Assembly (NCBI GenBank): GCA_014871385.1
Contig: CM026428.1
Location: forward strand, 17,146,437-17,210,436
Length of the DNA stretch: 64,000 nt
Origin: Ceratodon purpureus
Taxonomy: Eukaryota > Streptophyta > Bryopsida > Pseudoditrichales > Ditrichaceae
Direction of reading: 5' to 3'
Part shown: positions 59,331 through 64,000 of the stretch, piece by piece
Numbering within the stretch: position 1 is the first letter of the stretch
Layout of the letters: every line of letters begins with the position of its first letter
The notes under the pieces: generated by a model
What the model was told of the DNA's origin: nothing
Seen by the model: the letters and a program-made list of their open reading frames with translations, nothing else
The model's database searches: none
Position numbers and translations under genes: made by a program

Positions 59331-61590
59331 TTGTCTTGCACTTATGGATTTACGGCTGCAGAGCTTATGTTTACATACCACAAGAGAAAATATCAAAACT
59401 AGATGTTAAATCTATATTGTGCATACTAGCCGGATACGACGAATAGTCCAAAATATTGATGCTATGAACCCAGTAAAGACGAATACTGATCAGTAAAGAC
59501 GTTGTTTTTGATGAGACTATTCTAAGACTCCCCACTACAACTATTTACAAATCTCACAAATTTCCTACCCCTAGATTATCTCACACCATCTGAAAGCAAC
59601 ATTAGAACCCCTTACTTCATATGCCCTTACTTGAACCCCCTTCAGTTCACGAAGAGCCGTCCTCGCCAACCGGATCACCTTTAGGAACTCCTCATTCACC
59701 TTTAAGAACTCCTGATTCACCCTCATTGTTTCTCCCGTCTCCTGCTCCACTACCTCTGCGCACACTATGGGAAAAATGGTTTCCCACGTCGAGCGAGTAC
59801 ACCAATGAGATGGTGTACTGGCAGTTTACACTAGCTTAGTGGTGTACTCCCTGGTCCTGGGAAACCAAGTTTCCCATAGTGGCAAATCCACACAACATAG
59901 ACAACTAGCCGTAAGGTTAGATGACTATCACCTAAACTTAGCAATAGCAGAGGAATTCCAACTGAAGATCAACCAGAATCTCTCACTGGCAATATATCCT
60001 TAGAGGAAGCAGTGCAAAACCTCGCATGGTTCTCTGCAATGCAAGATGAAATAGATACAATCATAGAAAATAAAACCTAGGATTTAATTTAGTTACCTAC
60101 GGGACAAAAGCCGATATCTTCTTGATGGGTTTTCAAACTAAAGACAAGCTCTCACGGAACAACCTATAAATACAAGGCCCGGTAAGTAAATCGTGGATTT
60201 GAGCAATGCAAAGAAATAGATTTCACGAAGACCTTTTCACTAAGTGTCAAGTGGTCTACAATTAGATTACTCACAGCCTTAGTTGCATCCCATTCATGGG
60301 GAATCCATCATCTAGATGTAGCCACAGCCTTTTTAAATGACAAACTTCACGAACGCGTATATGTGCAATAACCCCTGGCTTTTGAGATTCTAATGAATGA
60401 GCACCTTCTTTGCAAAGTAAAAAAATTGCTCTATGGTCTCAATCAGAGCCCTCGAGGTTAGTATGAGTGTATAGATTCCAAGCTCCATAGACATAGTCAC
60501 AACTTGATGCCAAAGAGATCATAATCTCTTCTTTTTTAGAGAGGGCAGCACTATTGTCTTATTGGTATTATATGTCGACAACATTTTCCTAACATGAAAC
60601 AATTAAGAGAAAATCACTTGGATTAAGTACTTACTACGAAGCTTATTTAAAATTGTCGACCTTGGCTTAGTTGAGAAATACCTCTGTGTACAATTTACTC
60701 ATTGCTCCGAGGGTATCGTTTTCCATCAAACAACATACGCCAAGCATATGTTAAAGAAACTTAACATAGAGGAATCTAAACCAGCTTACACCCATCTTCC
60801 CAAAGGACTTCATCTTATCTCCGAGACTAACACACCTGACATCGACTCCACACTTTATTGTAAAATTGGAGGTAGTCACACTGTATCATACAAACACTTG
60901 CACATATCTGCAATTTTCTATCAGCCTCTTGAGCCGCTTCAAAGTGAATCCGCAACACGCTCACTTAGATGCATGTTTGCATATACTTCATTGTCTGCAA
61001 CACACCTTGGATCATGGGATATTATAAGAGGAGAACTTGGCATTACAAATCCAAGGTTATATAGATGCAGATTAGGGTGCTTGCAAAGACAAGTGACAGA
61101 GCACGGGAGCTTACTTATTCACACTAGCAAATGAACCATTATCAATCCACCGTCAACCGCGCATCTACAGAGAGCGAGTACATGGCCCTCTCTGAAAGCA
61201 CTCATGAAGCCATCTGGCTCCGTCAAATGCTCCACGAGTTTGGTTTTTTAAAACCTGACACTATACCTTTCTGATGTGCTGACTTTATCATCTTTAGATT
61301 GCCAAAGACCACAATTCCGGTTAGTTGTGACAACAAGGGGGCAATAAAACTTGCCCGAAATCATGTCTTCCACGCCCTAACCAAGCACATCAAACTTCAT
61401 CATCATTTCGTACGAGAGAGGGTTTTAGAGGTGGAAGTCAGCCTACAATATCTTCCCACTTTCGAACAACCAGCGAACATTTTAACAAAATCCTTCGGAC
61501 AAACTTGCTTTCAATTTCACAAAGAAATTATAGCTACTACAAAGATCTCTAACTCACACCCTAAACTGAGTACTAAAACTTCATAGCTAA
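59331..61590 (+). pseudogene. Ty1/copia retrotransposon polyprotein fossil
   Basis: A frame-broken remnant of the pol region on the plus strand. The 3' part of the integrase region is visible at about 59,350-59,440 (YGCRAYVYIPQEKISKLDVK). A Pro/Ser-rich linker follows at about 59,620-59,750. The reverse transcriptase blocks are DVATAFLNDKLHERVYVQ (about 60,314-60,370), KKLLYGLNQSPRG (about 60,420-60,458) and the YVDD box as YVDN (near 60,575). RNase H pieces are at about 61,160-61,240 (TESEYMALSESTHEAIW) and 61,300-61,500 (DNKGAIKLARNHVFHALTKHIKLHHHFVRE in two parts). Stops and indels occur every one to two hundred bases, so it is inactive and old. The gag, protease and most of integrase are absent or unrecognisable; the 374-bp element lies just upstream. 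Confidence 0.85.
59763..59881. mobile_element. CACTA-type MITE, 119 bp, with 3-bp target duplication
   Basis: Inserted in the linker part of the copia fossil. The ends are 24-bp inverted repeats beginning CACTATGGGAAA on the left and ending TTTCCCATAGTG on the right, with two mismatches. GCA flanks it on both sides (59,760-59,762 and 59,882-59,884), the 3-bp duplication characteristic of CACTA elements. It has no coding capacity, so it needs a TNPase in trans. Confidence 0.9.
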
Positions 61591-62530
61591 ACAGTAGGTG
61601 GGACCCCCAAGACATAGACTACAACTTCAAACCTCTACTTTTCTAGCATATAGACTTGACCTTGTTCCCTTCAAGTTAGGCGAAACCTGATGAGCCATTC
61701 CCTTCCACAGATTATCCTTGCAATACAAGGGCAAAGGTACAGATCTAGAACTGCCATGATTCAACCTAATAGATGACGTCGGACGCTGAATCCTCTTCCG
61801 GTGAACACTGCCATAGCTGCCGCCATCTTCTTCTTCTTTCTTCACTCCAACAACTTCTACATCTCTGATGATGCGACTGCTATACAACCTCCCTTCTCTT
61901 GTATTGAATCCCTTGCCAATTGAGTCACATTCCCCTCACCTAGAAACACAACAGCACAAACCTTCTCACATGCCATCAACACTCCAAAAAATAAGGATTA
62001 GGTTTAAGGAAGGATTTTCAACCTACATACCTGACTCTCTGAACAATCTATCCAATTTTCCATTCAGAGCCCTATCTATTCTCTAGATCCAAAATCTACT
62101 TACAAAGAGAAGAGCCGACACCAACAACAATCTCAATGTCTCACCCTGTGTAGTCCCTACAATCTGCTAGAGTTTTCGAAAACAATTTTCTAACAAAGTA
62201 GCAACTTCACAGAAACTTTGAGATCCCTTTACCAAAGTCAACATCCTTAGCCTTCGATCCCAACCGCGCTCACTCATCTCCAAAAAAGTTGAAGAAAGAA
62301 ATGAAATTAGTTCCTCAAAGCAAGGGAAGTTGTTAGCTTTCTAGATGCTTCTGAAACCCTAAGTTAGTTTTCTATCTACCCATTGGATCTCTACCACGTG
62401 GCATCATCTCTTTAGTTTGAACTTACCCCTTTGTATATATAAGTTTCATTGTTTTGTATTTTCAATCATTTAATAGAATGAAGTCTCGAAGTAAGACTGT
62501 TTACAACATTTGAGTGTATTTTGGATTTGG
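61591..62530 (+). repeat. Possible 3' LTR remnant of the copia element
   Basis: The sequence follows the RNase H remnant and contains a TATA-like TATATATAAG at 62,434-62,443 with AT-rich downstream sequence, as in a retrotransposon LTR. No second LTR copy is available in the window for comparison, so the borders and identity are tentative. Confidence 0.3.
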
Positions 62531-64000
62531 TTTTTACCAAGTCATAAGCTCATTGTTAATTGAAGGAAGTGTTTATCTCATATAATGAGCATATAATTGG
62601 TCCGGGTTCAAACCTTAATGGACTCGTTTGAATAGGCATGTGGTATGTAGTAACTTGACACTATTAAGTAATAGATGGCTTGAATCTAGAGCCATTCTAC
62701 CAATAAAGTGTACAACAAAACTACAAAAATCAAACTAAAAATGTAATTATAGAACAAAACAAACTAGATGATTTTAAAAGCTGATGTTCCATATCAATTA
62801 AGCTGATATGGAACATCAACAAACCTTCTAAATTACCAAGCTTTTTGTAATAGGTCAATTCAAGAAGACTTTCTATTCTTCATTTATTAGTGGTTTTAAA
62901 AGCTACAAATTTGGACTATATCAGAGCGTCTCTCAACTTCTTCAAAATTGGAAGTATTCTAAAAGAATATAGAGACAATAGAAAGATATCCTTGAAGGAC
63001 TCACCTTGAATTGTCATCTCACTTGGGAGGAGACATTGATGTGATGTCATCTCATAATTACTTTGATGCCATATCCTTCTTTTTAAAATTGACCTTTCCT
63101 AGTTTGGCATGGTCCATGTCTTATAAGTCGATATTCTACATAAAATTTAGCGAGCTTAATGTTGTTATGTTTACATAGAAAAGACTATCAACGCTAGAAG
63201 CATGACCTTTGTTTTTTATTGACAAATATAGGTAAAGTGAATGAAGGTGAAATGAAGTGCATTCTTCAAAGCAATTATCTAAGCCACTTTGTTTTTCAAA
63301 TGTACTAAGCGCTTCAAGTCAAAAAAGACAAATTGAATGGCTCTAAGCGCTTTGTTTGCTGATGATGTGCAACATTGGTACTGTAATGTAGACGTGGACA
63401 TCTTTGGGTGAGACTTGGACATCTTTAGGTGTGACGTCGAGCACATGGTTTAATTTCTTGTTGACTACTATAAATTTTTTCCCTCCCGGGTTCTTGGAAA
63501 AGTTACAATCACTAGATGAGGGCAAGTCATGCCATTTAGCAATTGGTGTATTGATGTGACAATATTTTTGTCCAAGCGCATTTGAACTTGAGTAGTCACA
63601 TGAATTTGAGTAGTCCACAACATCTGGTCGACTATGATTTTCTTAATCATTTTAAAATGAAGAGGATGTCAAATAAATGTATAGTTCATATAGAATGAAA
63701 ATAAATGGGCTTCATTTGCACATCATTAGCAAATTACATCGTATTCCTTGTATATCAAAAGTAGTAATTTTGCTTAAGCAAAACAATCATATAGCCATGA
63801 ATTTTGTTACAATTGCGTTCATATAAGCAACAATAGTAAATACTTTTGCATAAGCCTACTTTGCATTTTATAGCACAAATGCACCAATTCATTCCTCATA
63901 AATAAACGTACAAACAACCCTAGCACTCACCTACATATTTGCACCGCCATCGTCATCATCCAACCATACACATAACTCCCGCACTTACTTGTGTCTTATC
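62531..64000. other. AT-rich right end of the window, with a perfect 15-bp hairpin
   Basis: No gene recognised. At 62,782-62,818 two perfect 15-bp inverted arms (TGATGTTCCATATCA) flank a 7-bp loop. A 91-codon minus-strand frame at 63,343-63,618 shows an internal repeat (PKDVQVSPKDVHV) but no family likeness. Confidence 0.4.

Overview
This is nuclear DNA from a land plant, most probably a moss. The protein genes are split by short GT-AG introns (about 80-300 bp). The best-resolved gene is a front-end fatty-acid desaturase with an N-terminal cytochrome b5 domain. By recall, without an alignment, it looks much closer to the moss delta-5 desaturase than to any flowering-plant protein, but it is clearly divergent from the Physcomitrium sequence, so a different moss is likely. 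Gene-rich, GC-balanced islands alternate with long AT-rich stretches holding decayed transposons.

Layout. 1-340: last exon of a plus-strand gene. 1419-4143 (minus): NRT1/PTR-family (NPF) transporter, five exons. 4.2-14.3 kb: gene-poor, increasingly AT-rich, with a broken PIF/Harbinger transposase (about 11.0-12.45 kb) between two small GC-rich islands. 14.3-28.5 kb: a large CACTA (En/Spm) transposon of about 14 kb carrying four genes: a four-exon TNPase (minus, one internal TGA), a two-exon coiled-coil protein (plus), a putative membrane protein (minus) and a five-exon TnpA/Ptta-like protein (plus). 29,102-29,255: a foldback element. 29,365-34,224 (minus): complete 13-exon delta-5-type desaturase, with a dense microsatellite cluster upstream (35.1-36.5 kb). 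36.5-43 kb: AT-rich, no recognisable gene. 43,687-45,003 (minus): intronless glycylpeptide N-myristoyltransferase. 47,899-52,484 (plus): complete 14-exon serine carboxypeptidase of the SCPL51 type. 53,466-55,094 (minus): membrane-anchored MORN-repeat protein, three exons. 57,562-57,882 (plus): intronless plastid ribosomal protein bTHXc (PSRP4/S31) reading frame broken by one TGA. 58.66-59.03 kb: a terminal-inverted-repeat element. 59.3-61.6 kb: copia retrotransposon fossil holding a 119-bp CACTA-type MITE with a 3-bp target duplication. The rest is AT-rich.

The host genes are unrelated housekeeping or metabolic functions (transport, arachidonate-type lipid synthesis, protein myristoylation, secretory-pathway protease, plastid ribosome) and do not form a pathway. 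The one multi-gene unit that looks like a system is the CACTA element, whose two non-transposase genes I cannot assign to a family.
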